Source: Chromatiales bacterium (lineage in GTDB: Bacteria > Pseudomonadota > Gammaproteobacteria > Xanthomonadales > SZUA-36). Taken from it: a stretch of 60,138 bases of DNA. The stretch lies in assembly GCA_024640045.1 (NCBI GenBank), contig JAHEFS010000228.1, positions 1-60,138 of the forward strand, in the 5' to 3' direction. Both the position numbers and the translations under genes were made by a program. The notes below the pieces were generated by a model, which searched no databases, had not been told where the DNA came from, and saw nothing but the letters and a program-made list of their open reading frames with translations. Positions 8,921 to 17,810 of this stretch are shown here, in pieces; position 1 is the first letter of the stretch; every line of letters starts with the position of its first letter.

Positions 8921-9737
8921 GACCCGCATCATCACGGCGCTGTGGCTGGCACCGCTGGCGTTCGCTCTCGTTTTCCTGTTGCCGGCCAGGGGGTTTTCGT
9001 TCGCGCTTGCCGGCTTGCTGCTGGTAGGCGCCTGGGAATTCCGACGCCTGGCGGGCCTGGGGCAAAGCCCGGCCGGCTGGGCGCTTCTGCTGGTGCAGGC
9101 TGGAATTTTCACCTGGCTGCAGATCGAACATGCCGCCTGGATGACTTCGGCCGGCCCCGTTCTCGGTTTCTTCTGCGGCGCCTGGCTGCTGATGTTCCTG
9201 CGTATGCCGGGTTACCGCGGCGAAGCCCGGCCGGATACCCTCTACCGGGTACTGAGTTTTGTCTGCGCGCTCATCGCATTGAGCGGTGCCTGGGTGGCAC
9301 TGACCTGGCTGCGGCAACAGGAACAGGGATCATGGTGGATTCTTTCACTGCTGCTGATTATCTGGGCTGCCGATATCAGTGCCTACTTCACGGGCCGCGC
9401 CTTCGGGAAACGCAAACTCGCCCCTCACCTTAGCCCTGGCAAGACCGTTGCTGGCCTGGCTGGCGGACTGATGGCGGCAGCCATCGTGGGCTGGCTGGCG
9501 GTGACGTCCTTGCCAACGAACGCCTCCGGCGGCGCAAAATGGATTGCCATTTCTGCCCTGGTCGCGCTCGTTTCGGTCGGTGGTGATCTGTTTATCAGCC
9601 TGCATAAGCGCACCAGTGGATTCAAGGACTCCGGACATATATTTCCCGGTCACGGCGGCGTCCTCGACCGACTGGACAGCTTGCTGGCCGGCGCACCCTT
9701 TTTTGCGGCAGGCCTGCTTTGGCTGGCGGGAGCCTGA
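8913..9737 (+). CDS. cdsA: Phosphatidate cytidylyltransferase (CDP-DAG synthase)
   Basis: This inner-membrane enzyme makes CDP-diacylglycerol from phosphatidate and CTP, the branch point of phospholipid synthesis. Several hydrophobic helices are followed by the C-terminal CDP-DAG synthase signature (HKRTSGFKDSGHIFPGHGG then LDR). I chose TTG 8913 because it yields LKTRIITALWLAPLAF, matching the common family N-terminus. That start overlaps uppS by eight bases. A longer form from TTG 8877 is possible. The length is 274 residues from this start. Confidence 0.9.
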   Translation: MLKTRIITALWLAPLAFALVFLLPARGFSFALAGLLLVGAWEFRRLAGLGQSPAGWALLLVQAGIFTWLQIEHAAWMTSAGPVLGFFCGAWLLMFLRMPGYRGEARPDTLYRVLSFVCALIALSGAWVALTWLRQQEQGSWWILSLLLIIWAADISAYFTGRAFGKRKLAPHLSPGKTVAGLAGGLMAAAIVGWLAVTSLPTNASGGAKWIAISALVALVSVGGDLFISLHKRTSGFKDSGHIFPGHGGVLDRLDSLLAGAPFFAAGLLWLAGA

Positions 9738-9740
9738 GCC

Positions 9741-10931
9741 TTGCCAGTCACCCGGCAGGGCATCACGATTCTCGGAGCGACCGGCTCAATCGGCCGCAGC
9801 ACCCTTGACGTCGTCGATCGGCACCCCGATCGCTTCAAAGTCATCGCTCTGACCGCACACCGCAATGCAGAGTTGCTGGCAAAGCAATGCGCTCACCACG
9901 GCGCTCGTTTCGCTGTCATCTCGGACGCCTCCCGGCTCGAGAGCTTGCGCAAAGCGCTGGACTTACACGGATGCAAGGCACAACCAATGGCTGGCGAGGC
10001 GGCCCTGGAAGAGGTCGTGGCGCTCGAAGAGACCGAAACCGTCATGGCTGCCATTGTCGGGGCCGCCGGTTTGCGCCCTTCACTGAAAGCCGCACAAACC
10101 GGTAAACGCCTGCTACTGGCCAACAAGGAGTCCATGGTAATAGCGGGTGAACTGTTCGCCGCTGCTGCACAGGCATCGGGCACCCACGTGATCCCGGTCG
10201 ACTCGGAGCACAACGCCCTGTTTCAGGCCTTGCCGGATGACTGCAAGCACGATCTGGACGGGGCTGGCGTCGAACGCCTGATCCTGACCGCCTCTGGCGG
10301 ACCATTCCGGGAAGCCGGTATTGACGTGCTGGAACGGGTGACGCCCGAACAGGCCTGCGCCCACCCGAACTGGGACATGGGCCGCAAGATTTCGGTCGAC
10401 TCCGCAACGCTCATGAACAAGGGACTGGAAGTGATCGAGGCCAGCTGGTTGTTCCGCGCGCGTCCCGACCAGATCGGGGTAGTCGTGCATCCACAGAGCA
10501 TCGTGCACTCGCTGGTCGCCTATCGTGATGGCTCGGTGCTGGCGCAATTGGGTATGCCAGACATGCGCACACCCATCGCGCACGCCCTGGCCTGGCCGGA
10601 CAGGATTGAATCAGGCGTGGAGCGACTCGATCTTGGCAAGATGCATCGACTTGAATTCTTCGAACCGGATCTGCAGCGGTTCCCGTGTCTGGACCTGGCC
10701 TTCTCAGCCCTGCGCGCGGGTGGCAGTGCAGCAGTCACATTGAACGCTGCCAATGAAGTTGCGGTCGAAGCCTTTTTGGCCGGGCAGATCCGGTTCATGG
10801 ACATACCACGAGTGATTTCCGAAACGCTCGAAAAGGCGCCACGCGGAGCCGTGGTGGACCTCGAAGCGGTACTGAATTTCGACCAGGAGGCCAGAAGACT
10901 GGCCCGCAAGGAACTGGAAAAACATGATTGA
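9741..10931 (+). CDS. dxr: 1-deoxy-D-xylulose 5-phosphate reductoisomerase
   Basis: Dxr makes 2-C-methyl-D-erythritol 4-phosphate with NADPH, the committed step of the MEP isoprenoid pathway that feeds UppS. The NADPH-binding loop GATGSIG is at residues 12-18. The metal/substrate region VDSEHNALFQAL, LTASGGPFRE and the WDMGRKISVDSATLMNKGLE block are all present. Its 396 residues fit. The start is TTG, three bases after the cdsA stop. It overlaps rseP by eight bases. Confidence 0.95.
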   Translation: MPVTRQGITILGATGSIGRSTLDVVDRHPDRFKVIALTAHRNAELLAKQCAHHGARFAVISDASRLESLRKALDLHGCKAQPMAGEAALEEVVALEETETVMAAIVGAAGLRPSLKAAQTGKRLLLANKESMVIAGELFAAAAQASGTHVIPVDSEHNALFQALPDDCKHDLDGAGVERLILTASGGPFREAGIDVLERVTPEQACAHPNWDMGRKISVDSATLMNKGLEVIEASWLFRARPDQIGVVVHPQSIVHSLVAYRDGSVLAQLGMPDMRTPIAHALAWPDRIESGVERLDLGKMHRLEFFEPDLQRFPCLDLAFSALRAGGSAAVTLNAANEVAVEAFLAGQIRFMDIPRVISETLEKAPRGAVVDLEAVLNFDQEARRLARKELEKHD

Positions 10932-12300
10932 ATTTTTGGGATCCATCTGGTGGCTGCTCGTTGCACTGGGCTTGCTGATTACGTTTCACGAGTTTGGCCA
11001 CTTCTGGGTCGCTCGCCGCCTCGGCGTCAAGGTGCTCAGGTTTTCGGTGGGTTTTGGCAGTGCCTTGTGGTCCCGTAAAGCAAAGGACGGAACGGAATAC
11101 ATGGTCGCCGCCATTCCCCTGGGCGGTTACGTCAAGATGCTGGACGAGCGCGAAGATGAAGTCGCGGCTGACGAAGTTGGGCAGGCCTTCAACCGCAAGC
11201 CGGTCACACACCGCATCGCGATCGTTGCCGCCGGGCCACTCTTCAACCTGGTGTTTGCGGTCGCCGCTTTCTGGTTGATGTTTATGTTCGGCATTCCGGA
11301 ATCCCGGCCAATCGTGGGCGAAGTCAGCGGCATCGCGGCGGCGGCTGGCATCCACCCGGAAGATGAAATCATTTCGCTGGATGGCGAGCGGACCCTGACC
11401 TGGTCACACGCAACCCTGGCATTGGTGACCCATGCCCTGGACCGTGACCAGGTCCGCGTCCTGCTGGAGGATGCGGACGGGCGCCAGAAAGATATACTGC
11501 TCGATCTTCGCCAACTGGACCCGGCATTCTCCGAAGAGCGCACTCTGGAGTTCATCGGGCTCGAACGCTGGCGCGCGATCATTCCGGCCATCGTCGCACA
11601 AGTCACCGACGACAGCCCCGCTCAACGGGCCGGCCTGCAACCCGGCGATCGCTTTCTGAGCATCAATGGCGAGGAGATACCGGACTGGTCCTGGGTCGGT
11701 TTCCTGGTGCAGAAACACGGCGCAGACGGCCAGACCATCAGGCTGACCATGGACCGCAACGGCGAGGCCCTGGAGTTCGAGATCACCCCGGCCGAAGAGA
11801 AGACAGGAACCTTCAGCACGCGGCTGGTGCTGGGAGTGAGCAATGCAGGCGCTGATGACAAGACCCGGGCAGCCATCGAACGGGCCTACATGGTCCTGCG
11901 GCACGGCCCGGTTGAAAGCGTTAGCGCGGCATTTGGCGAAACCTGGAGGCTGGCCAGCTCGACACTGGGAATGCTCGGACGGATGCTCACCGGCAGCGCC
12001 TCGGTGAAAAACCTCTCGGGACCAATTTCCATCGCCCAGTTTGCCAATGACTCGGCCAACGCCGGCCTGTCCTATTTTCTGTTCTTCCTGGGACTGATCA
12101 GCCTGAGCCTGGGAATTTTGAACCTGCTGCCCATTCCGGTACTGGATGGCGGTCACCTGCTCTATTACCTGATAGAATTGGTCAAAGGCAGCCCGGTCTC
12201 CGATAAGGTACAGCTTACCGGCCAATATGTTGGCCTGGCGGCCTTGTTCGGCCTGATGAGCCTGGCGATGATTAACGACATTTTACGGCTGGTCGGGTAG
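10924..12300 (+). CDS. rseP: RseP site-2 intramembrane zinc metalloprotease
   Basis: RseP cleaves the anti-sigma factor RseA and clears signal-peptide remnants in the inner membrane. The zinc motif HEFGH occupies residues 22-26 in the first membrane helix, and the second half of the site, LDG, is at 407-409 (PIPVLDGGHLLYY). Two PDZ domains lie between, each carrying a GD-x-hydrophobic loop (HPEDEIISLDGE and LQPGDRFLSINGE). The 458-residue length is normal. It sits directly before bamA, as in many gammaproteobacteria. Confidence 0.95.
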   Translation: MIEFLGSIWWLLVALGLLITFHEFGHFWVARRLGVKVLRFSVGFGSALWSRKAKDGTEYMVAAIPLGGYVKMLDEREDEVAADEVGQAFNRKPVTHRIAIVAAGPLFNLVFAVAAFWLMFMFGIPESRPIVGEVSGIAAAAGIHPEDEIISLDGERTLTWSHATLALVTHALDRDQVRVLLEDADGRQKDILLDLRQLDPAFSEERTLEFIGLERWRAIIPAIVAQVTDDSPAQRAGLQPGDRFLSINGEEIPDWSWVGFLVQKHGADGQTIRLTMDRNGEALEFEITPAEEKTGTFSTRLVLGVSNAGADDKTRAAIERAYMVLRHGPVESVSAAFGETWRLASSTLGMLGRMLTGSASVKNLSGPISIAQFANDSANAGLSYFLFFLGLISLSLGILNLLPIPVLDGGHLLYYLIELVKGSPVSDKVQLTGQYVGLAALFGLMSLAMINDILRLVG

Positions 12301-12341
12301 ACTGCGGGCCCCGAAAAAGCCAACGAAAGAAACGGACCCTG

Positions 12342-14834
12342 ATGACAAGATTTCTGGCCATCCTCCTGGGCTGCATGGTTTCAGGCGCCACTCTGGCGCT
12401 GGAGCCGTTTACCATTTCCGACATCCGTATCGAGGGCTTGCAACGCATTTCAGAAGGCACGGTGTACAGCTACCTGCCCCTGGACACGGGCGACGTGCTG
12501 ACCTCGACCAATGCCCGCTCCGCGATCCGGGAGTTGCACAGAACAGGTTTCTTCGACGACATCAGTCTGAGTCGTGAAGGTTCGATCCTGGTCATCACGA
12601 TTCGCGAGCGGCCCGCCATCGCGACCGTGTCGTTGAGCGGCAACAAGGCCATCAAGGACGACGACATGCTGGCCGTGCTGGCCGACATCGGCCTTGCCGA
12701 GGGCGAAGTCTACGCGCCCCAGGCACTGGACCGAATTAAGCAGGAACTCATTAATCAGTACTACAACCAGGGGCGATACGCGGTGACGGTCGACACCCGC
12801 GTGACGCAACTCGATCGGAACCGGGTGCGCATCGCCATCGTCATCGACGAAGGCAAAACGGCCAAGATCAAGCACATCAATGTCGTCGGCAATACCCTGT
12901 TCACGGACAAGGAAATTCGTGAAGATTTCGAATCCGGAATTCCACCATTCTGGAAGTTCTGGGCCAAGGACGACCAGTATTCACGTGAGAAACTCTCGGG
13001 CGATCTCGAGAAAATTCGTTCCTATTACCAGGACCGCGGCTACATCGATGCCAGCGTCGAATCGACCCAGGTATCCATCAGCCCCGACAAGCAGAGCATA
13101 TTCATTACCGCCAACGTGACCGAAGGCGAGCAGTTCAGCATCAACGAGGTGCAAGTCACCGGCGATCTGGTTGTCAGCGAGGCAACCCTGCGACGCCTGA
13201 TCCTGGTGCAACCGGAAGAAGTGTTTTCGCGCAAGAAAATGGAACAGAGCGTGGAGAACATCACCGCACTGCTGGCCAACATTGGCTACGCCTTCGCCAA
13301 CGTCAACCCCATTCCGCAGATCAACCGCGATAACCTGACCGTTGACCTCAATTTCTACGTTGATCCAGGCAAACGCGTCTACATCCGCCGCATCGCCTTC
13401 GTTGGCAACACCTCGAGCAAGGATGAGGTGCTGCGTCGTGAAATGCGCCAGTTCGAAGGCGCCTGGTTCTCACAGGCTGCCATCGACCGATCCAAGGTTC
13501 GTATGCAGCGTCTGACTTACTTCGACACGGTGGAGATCGAGACTCCTCCCGTGCCGGGCACCGATGACCAGGTCGACGTGGTGGTCACGGTGGTGGAACG
13601 GCCCGCCGGTAGTTTCTCGGTCGGACTGGGTTATTCGGGCATTCAGGGCCTGATCTACTCGATGAGCCTGCAGCAGGACAACTTCCTGGGCACCGGTAAA
13701 CGGGTCGGTGTCGGTATCTCCTACAGTGACATCATCAAAAGCATCAACCTGTCCTACGAGAACCCCTACTGGACCGACGACGGCGTCAGCCGCGGCTTCT
13801 ACCTGCGCTACCAGGAGTATGACCAGGGCGCCGCCAACATTTCAGCCTTCACCAGTAGCGAAGCAGCCGGCGGCATGAGTATCGGCGCCCCGATAACGGA
13901 ACTCGATTACGTGCGTGGCTCACTTGGTGTGCGGTTCACCGATCTCAACATCGGCCAGTTCGTAGTCGAACGCGAGTTCCCCAACCCGGAACCGCCACCG
14001 GATACGATTTGTACGGACTTCAACGGGAACGGAATCTGCCCGGAAGCACCGTATTTCATTCCCACCGCCTTCGATCCGCTGTCGCACTCGCTGGACTTCA
14101 ACGGTGACGGTGTCATCAGCAACGATGAGCGGGAGTTCAACACTTTCGACATTTCCCTGAGCTGGTCCCGTGACAGCCGCAACCATTTTCTCAACCCGAC
14201 CATCGGTTCCAGGCAGACCCTGTCGCTCGAAGCGTCTCTACCCGGAAGTACGCGGCAGTTCTACAAGCTGAACTACCGTTACGCCAAGTACGTCCCGATC
14301 TGGCGCGACCTGACCTTCTCGTACCATGGCAACATCGGGTACGGCGATGCCTACGACAGCTACGACAAGGATTCGCTGGCCACGCCCGTCGATACGGAAA
14401 TCCAGCCTGGTGCACGGACCTCCTGCCTGCAGGAAGAAATCATGGACCTGGACCGGGGGCTGCCATTTTACGAGCACTTCTATGGCGGCGGCGTTCGTGA
14501 CATCCGTGGTTTCGACGACAATACACTAGGCCCCAAGGACCCCTATTGCCGCTCACTGGGTGGTGACCTGAAAGTGTCCGGCGGCGTGGAAGTGGCCATA
14601 CCCACACCCTTCACAGAAGGTTCAGGCTCACGAATCGCGCTGTTCGTCGATGTCGGCAACGTCTATCGCGACCTGAATTCGTTCGATGCCAGCCTGTTTC
14701 GCGCCTCGGCCGGCGTTTCGGTGACCTGGCAGGCACCGGTTGGCCCCATCATCATGAACTTCGCTTACCCGCTGAAAGAGTTCAAGGGTGATCGCACCGA
14801 GACGATCCAATTCTCCTTCGGAACGACGTTTTAA
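12342..14834 (+). CDS. bamA: Outer-membrane protein assembly factor BamA
   Basis: BamA folds and inserts outer-membrane barrels. A signal peptide (MTRFLAILLGCMVSGATLAL) is followed by five POTRA-type repeats (FTISDIRIEGLQRISEGTVY onward) to about residue 430 and an Omp85 barrel ending in aromatic FSFGTTF. The 830-residue length is slightly above the usual 790-810. Within the barrel region, residues 585-596 form DFNGDGVISNDE, a canonical EF-hand-like loop. Residues 559-570 hold a degenerate copy (DFNGNGICPEAP). Two cysteines flank the region. No strong ribosome-binding site is visible; coupling to rseP over 41 bp is likely. Confidence 0.95.
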   Translation: MTRFLAILLGCMVSGATLALEPFTISDIRIEGLQRISEGTVYSYLPLDTGDVLTSTNARSAIRELHRTGFFDDISLSREGSILVITIRERPAIATVSLSGNKAIKDDDMLAVLADIGLAEGEVYAPQALDRIKQELINQYYNQGRYAVTVDTRVTQLDRNRVRIAIVIDEGKTAKIKHINVVGNTLFTDKEIREDFESGIPPFWKFWAKDDQYSREKLSGDLEKIRSYYQDRGYIDASVESTQVSISPDKQSIFITANVTEGEQFSINEVQVTGDLVVSEATLRRLILVQPEEVFSRKKMEQSVENITALLANIGYAFANVNPIPQINRDNLTVDLNFYVDPGKRVYIRRIAFVGNTSSKDEVLRREMRQFEGAWFSQAAIDRSKVRMQRLTYFDTVEIETPPVPGTDDQVDVVVTVVERPAGSFSVGLGYSGIQGLIYSMSLQQDNFLGTGKRVGVGISYSDIIKSINLSYENPYWTDDGVSRGFYLRYQEYDQGAANISAFTSSEAAGGMSIGAPITELDYVRGSLGVRFTDLNIGQFVVEREFPNPEPPPDTICTDFNGNGICPEAPYFIPTAFDPLSHSLDFNGDGVISNDEREFNTFDISLSWSRDSRNHFLNPTIGSRQTLSLEASLPGSTRQFYKLNYRYAKYVPIWRDLTFSYHGNIGYGDAYDSYDKDSLATPVDTEIQPGARTSCLQEEIMDLDRGLPFYEHFYGGGVRDIRGFDDNTLGPKDPYCRSLGGDLKVSGGVEVAIPTPFTEGSGSRIALFVDVGNVYRDLNSFDASLFRASAGVSVTWQAPVGPIIMNFAYPLKEFKGDRTETIQFSFGTTF

Positions 14835-14961
14835 GGTTACCGGGGACGGTCAAAATCCTCCCCGGCAACCGAAAATCCAACCTGCAAAGCAGCGCGTAAA
14901 TATCAGAAATATTGGCTGATTCACTTCATCCGACAGCCAACCTGAGTGTACAATTAGCCCC

Positions 14962-15495
14962 ATGCCCCTGATCATGCGCACATTGCTGCTCCTGGTCCTG
15001 ATCGCTGTCGCCTCGACGTCGGTCAGTGCTCAGCAATTGCGTATCGGTTATGTCGATATGAAGCAGGTGCTCGACAACGCCCCGCAAGTCCTGGCAGGGC
15101 GTGAAAAACTGGATCAGGAATTCCGGCCACGAAACGATGCGATCATGGTCGAGGAAGAGCGCGCCAATACTCTGGAACAGCGCCTGGCCCAGGGCGATCT
15201 CGATGAAGAAGCCAAGTTCCGTCTGGAGCGCGAAGTCCGGGAATTGCAGCGCAGCGTCAACCGCCAGCGCGAGGACCTCCGGGATGAGCTGTCTTTCCGC
15301 CGCACCGAGGAGGTTCAGCGGCTGGAAGACCAGATCAATATTGCAGTGCAGGAGATCGCCCGCAACAACGGCTATGACCTGATCTTGTCCAGCCCGGTCG
15401 TCTATGCCGACCAGTCCCTGGATATCACCAGTCTCATCCTGCAGCAGTTGCAAATCGAATTCGAAGCCGATCAACAGGAACTGTTGTTACCTTGA
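14962..15495 (+). CDS. skp: Periplasmic chaperone Skp/OmpH
   Basis: Skp is a trimeric chaperone that carries unfolded barrels to the BAM complex. A signal peptide ending ASTSVSAQ is followed by the OmpH start LRIGYVDMKQVLDNAP and a long charged coiled-coil tentacle (EREVRELQRSVNRQREDLRD). The second ATG at 14974 gives an equally good signal peptide and may be the true start. A TACAAT hexamer at 14949-14954 could be a -10 for near-leaderless expression, although read-through from bamA is also possible. The gene follows bamA, its functional partner. Confidence 0.9.
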   Translation: MPLIMRTLLLLVLIAVASTSVSAQQLRIGYVDMKQVLDNAPQVLAGREKLDQEFRPRNDAIMVEEERANTLEQRLAQGDLDEEAKFRLEREVRELQRSVNRQREDLRDELSFRRTEEVQRLEDQINIAVQEIARNNGYDLILSSPVVYADQSLDITSLILQQLQIEFEADQQELLLP

Positions 15496-15518
15496 GCCGT
15501 TCACGGCCGAAGTAACGG

Positions 15519-16580
15519 ATGGGGATGATCGACAAGACGCCCACTCACCGCTTCACGCTCGCGGACCTGGCCCAGCGTTTTGGCCTGGAACTTCATGGCG
15601 ACGGCGCACAGGAAGTCCACAGTGTCGGCACCCTGGTCTCGGCTGATCCGAGCCAGGTCAGCTTCCTGGCCAACCCCGCGTATCAAAAACAACTGATAAC
15701 GACCCGCGCCGGTGCGGTGATCCTTCGGGAAGATGAACGGGAGAACTGCCCGGTTAATAGCCTGGTGGCGGCCGACCCCTATCTCGCCTACGCCCGGATA
15801 GCGGCCTTGTTCGATCTCCGCCCTGCGACTGCGAGTGGCATCCACCCCTCCGCCGTCATCGATCCCGAAGCGCAGATCGGTCAGGACGTCGCCATCGGGC
15901 CGAATGCCGTAATCGGTGCTCGTACCGTCATCGGTGACGCCTGCACCATCGGTCCCGGCTGCGTGATCGCCGCCGACGTCACGATCGGAGAAGCCTGCCA
16001 CCTGGGCGCGAATGTCACATTGATGGACGGCATCGAACTGGGTCGGCGCGTTACGATTCACCCAGGCGCCGTGATTGGCGCCGACGGCTTTGGTATCGCC
16101 TTTGCCGGGGATCACTGGGAAAAAGTCCCGCAACTCGGTAGCGTGGTGATCGGGGACGATTGCGAAATCGGCGCCAACACCACGATCGATCGTGGTGCGC
16201 TGGAAGACACCGTACTGGAAGAAGACGTGCGGGTGGATAACCTGGTGCAGATTGCGCATAACGTACGCATCGGAGCCCACACGGCCATTGCGGGCGCCAC
16301 CGGCATCGCCGGCAGTGCCCGCATCGGGCGGTACTGCCTGCTGGGTGGTTCGAGCGGCGTTTCCGGCCACGTGGAAATCGCCGACCGGGTGACAGTGGCG
16401 GCGTGCAGCACTGTTTTCCGGTCTATCAAGGAACCGGGCGGCACCTGGAGCGGTTCTATCCCGGCCCGTCCCATCCGTGACTGGCAACGAAGCCTGGCGC
16501 AACTCAACCGGATCGATCGTCTGCTCGATCGAATCCGGAGACTGGAAAACAAAAACAGGAAACTCTCAGAACATGAGTGA
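15519..16580 (+). CDS. lpxD: UDP-3-O-(3-hydroxyacyl)glucosamine N-acyltransferase
   Basis: LpxD adds the N-linked hydroxyacyl chain in lipid A synthesis. An N-terminal uridine-binding domain (VGTLVSADPSQVSFLANPAY) is followed by a left-handed beta-helix of hexapeptide repeats (IGPNAVIGARTVIGDACTIG). The conserved HPGAVIGADGFGIAF segment contains the region of the catalytic histidine. The tail has a short charged helix that closes the trimer. The length of 353 residues fits. It overlaps fabZ by eight bases, and an alternative ATG lies two codons in. Confidence 0.95.
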   Translation: MGMIDKTPTHRFTLADLAQRFGLELHGDGAQEVHSVGTLVSADPSQVSFLANPAYQKQLITTRAGAVILREDERENCPVNSLVAADPYLAYARIAALFDLRPATASGIHPSAVIDPEAQIGQDVAIGPNAVIGARTVIGDACTIGPGCVIAADVTIGEACHLGANVTLMDGIELGRRVTIHPGAVIGADGFGIAFAGDHWEKVPQLGSVVIGDDCEIGANTTIDRGALEDTVLEEDVRVDNLVQIAHNVRIGAHTAIAGATGIAGSARIGRYCLLGGSSGVSGHVEIADRVTVAACSTVFRSIKEPGGTWSGSIPARPIRDWQRSLAQLNRIDRLLDRIRRLENKNRKLSEHE

Positions 16581-17040
16581 TCAGCAACTCACGCCCATTG
16601 AAGTGCAGGACATCATGAAGATGCTGCCGCACAGGTATCCCTTTCAACTGATCGATCGGGTCGTGTCCTACCAATTGGAACCGGAAAAAACGCTCACGGC
16701 CATCAAGAACGTGACCATCAACGAGCCGTTCTTCCAGGGCCACTTCCCAGGCTCGCCGGTCATGCCCGGCGTCCTGATCATTGAGGCGCTGGCTCAGGCT
16801 TCCGGAGTACTGGCTTACCTGGCCAAGTCGGCCGACAAACTGGATTCGGGTTTGTACTACCTGGTCAAGATCGACAAGGCCCGCTTCAGCAAGACGGTCA
16901 CGCCAGGCGACCAGGTGATACTGGAAGTAAACCAGAAGCGCCTGCTGCGAAACATGGGACTGTACGAATGCCGGGCGCTGGTCGATGGCAAGGTCGTCGC
17001 CCGTGCCGAAATCCTCTGCGCAGGTAAGGCCGGAACGTGA
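16573..17040 (+). CDS. fabZ: 3-hydroxyacyl-ACP dehydratase FabZ
   Basis: FabZ dehydrates 3-hydroxyacyl-ACP in fatty-acid elongation, drawing on the same hydroxyacyl pool used by LpxA and LpxD. The hot-dog fold active site is H57 in [12 protein letters not shown] and E71 in LIIEALAQ. I chose ATG 16573, which overlaps the lpxD stop and gives the standard 155-residue protein starting [20 protein letters not shown]. The stop overlaps the lpxA GTG (GTGA), so the two are coupled. Confidence 0.95.
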   Translation: MSDQQLTPIEVQDIMKMLPHRYPFQLIDRVVSYQLEPEKTLTAIKNVTINEPFFQGHFPGSPVMPGVLIIEALAQASGVLAYLAKSADKLDSGLYYLVKIDKARFSKTVTPGDQVILEVNQKRLLRNMGLYECRALVDGKVVARAEILCAGKAGT

Positions 17041-17810
17041 GCATTCATTCCACGGCCCTGGTCGACCCCAAGGCCGAAGTGGCCGAAGGAGTCAGTATCG
17101 GCGCTTATTCCGTTGTCGGACCCCATGTAAAAGTCGGCGCCGGCACCAGCATCGGCCCGCATGTCGTTTTGACCGGGCACACGACCATCGGCAACGATAA
17201 CCGAATTTTTCAGTTCTCCTCGCTAGGCGAGATCCCGCAAGACAAAAAGTATGCCGGCGAGGATACACAACTGATTATTGGCGATGGCAACACCATCCGC
17301 GAATTCTGCACCTTCAATACCGGAACCATTCAGGCAGATGGTGTCACCCGCATCGGTGATGACAACTGGATCATGGCGTACGTGCACATTGCCCACGACT
17401 GCATCATCGGCAACCACACGATCATGGCCAACAATGCCGCCCTGGCCGGCCACGTCACCGTGGGCGATCACGCCATACTCGGCGGCTTCGCACTGATTCA
17501 CCAGTTTTGTGAAATCGGTGAACATGCCTTCGTATCATTCGCCAGCCATGTAAACCAGAGCATTCCACCGTACGTCACGGTGGCCGGCGAAAAAGCCAGC
17601 GTCAAGGGAATCAATACCGAGGGCTTGAAGCGGCGCGGATTCTCACCGGAACAGGTACAAAACGTTCGCCGTGCCTACCGCACGCTATACCGGTCGGGCC
17701 TGACCCTGGACGAGGCTCGCGACGCCCTGGGTGAAATGGCGGAACAGGCCAGTGAAATCCGGCTGCTGGTGGATTTCCTGAGTCATGTCGAGCGCGGCAT
17801 CATCCGCTGA
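17037..17810 (+). CDS. lpxA: UDP-N-acetylglucosamine O-acyltransferase
   Basis: LpxA performs the first step of lipid A synthesis, moving a 3-hydroxyacyl chain from ACP to UDP-GlcNAc. Hexapeptide repeats (AEGVSIGAYSVVGPHVKVG) form the beta-helix. HIAHDC at residues 117-122 contains the catalytic histidine, and GVNIEG-like GINTEGLKRRGFS marks the C-terminal helical domain. Its 257 residues fit. The start is GTG, overlapping the fabZ stop. Its own 3' end overlaps lpxB by 26 bases. Confidence 0.95.
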   Translation: MSIHSTALVDPKAEVAEGVSIGAYSVVGPHVKVGAGTSIGPHVVLTGHTTIGNDNRIFQFSSLGEIPQDKKYAGEDTQLIIGDGNTIREFCTFNTGTIQADGVTRIGDDNWIMAYVHIAHDCIIGNHTIMANNAALAGHVTVGDHAILGGFALIHQFCEIGEHAFVSFASHVNQSIPPYVTVAGEKASVKGINTEGLKRRGFSPEQVQNVRRAYRTLYRSGLTLDEARDALGEMAEQASEIRLLVDFLSHVERGIIR

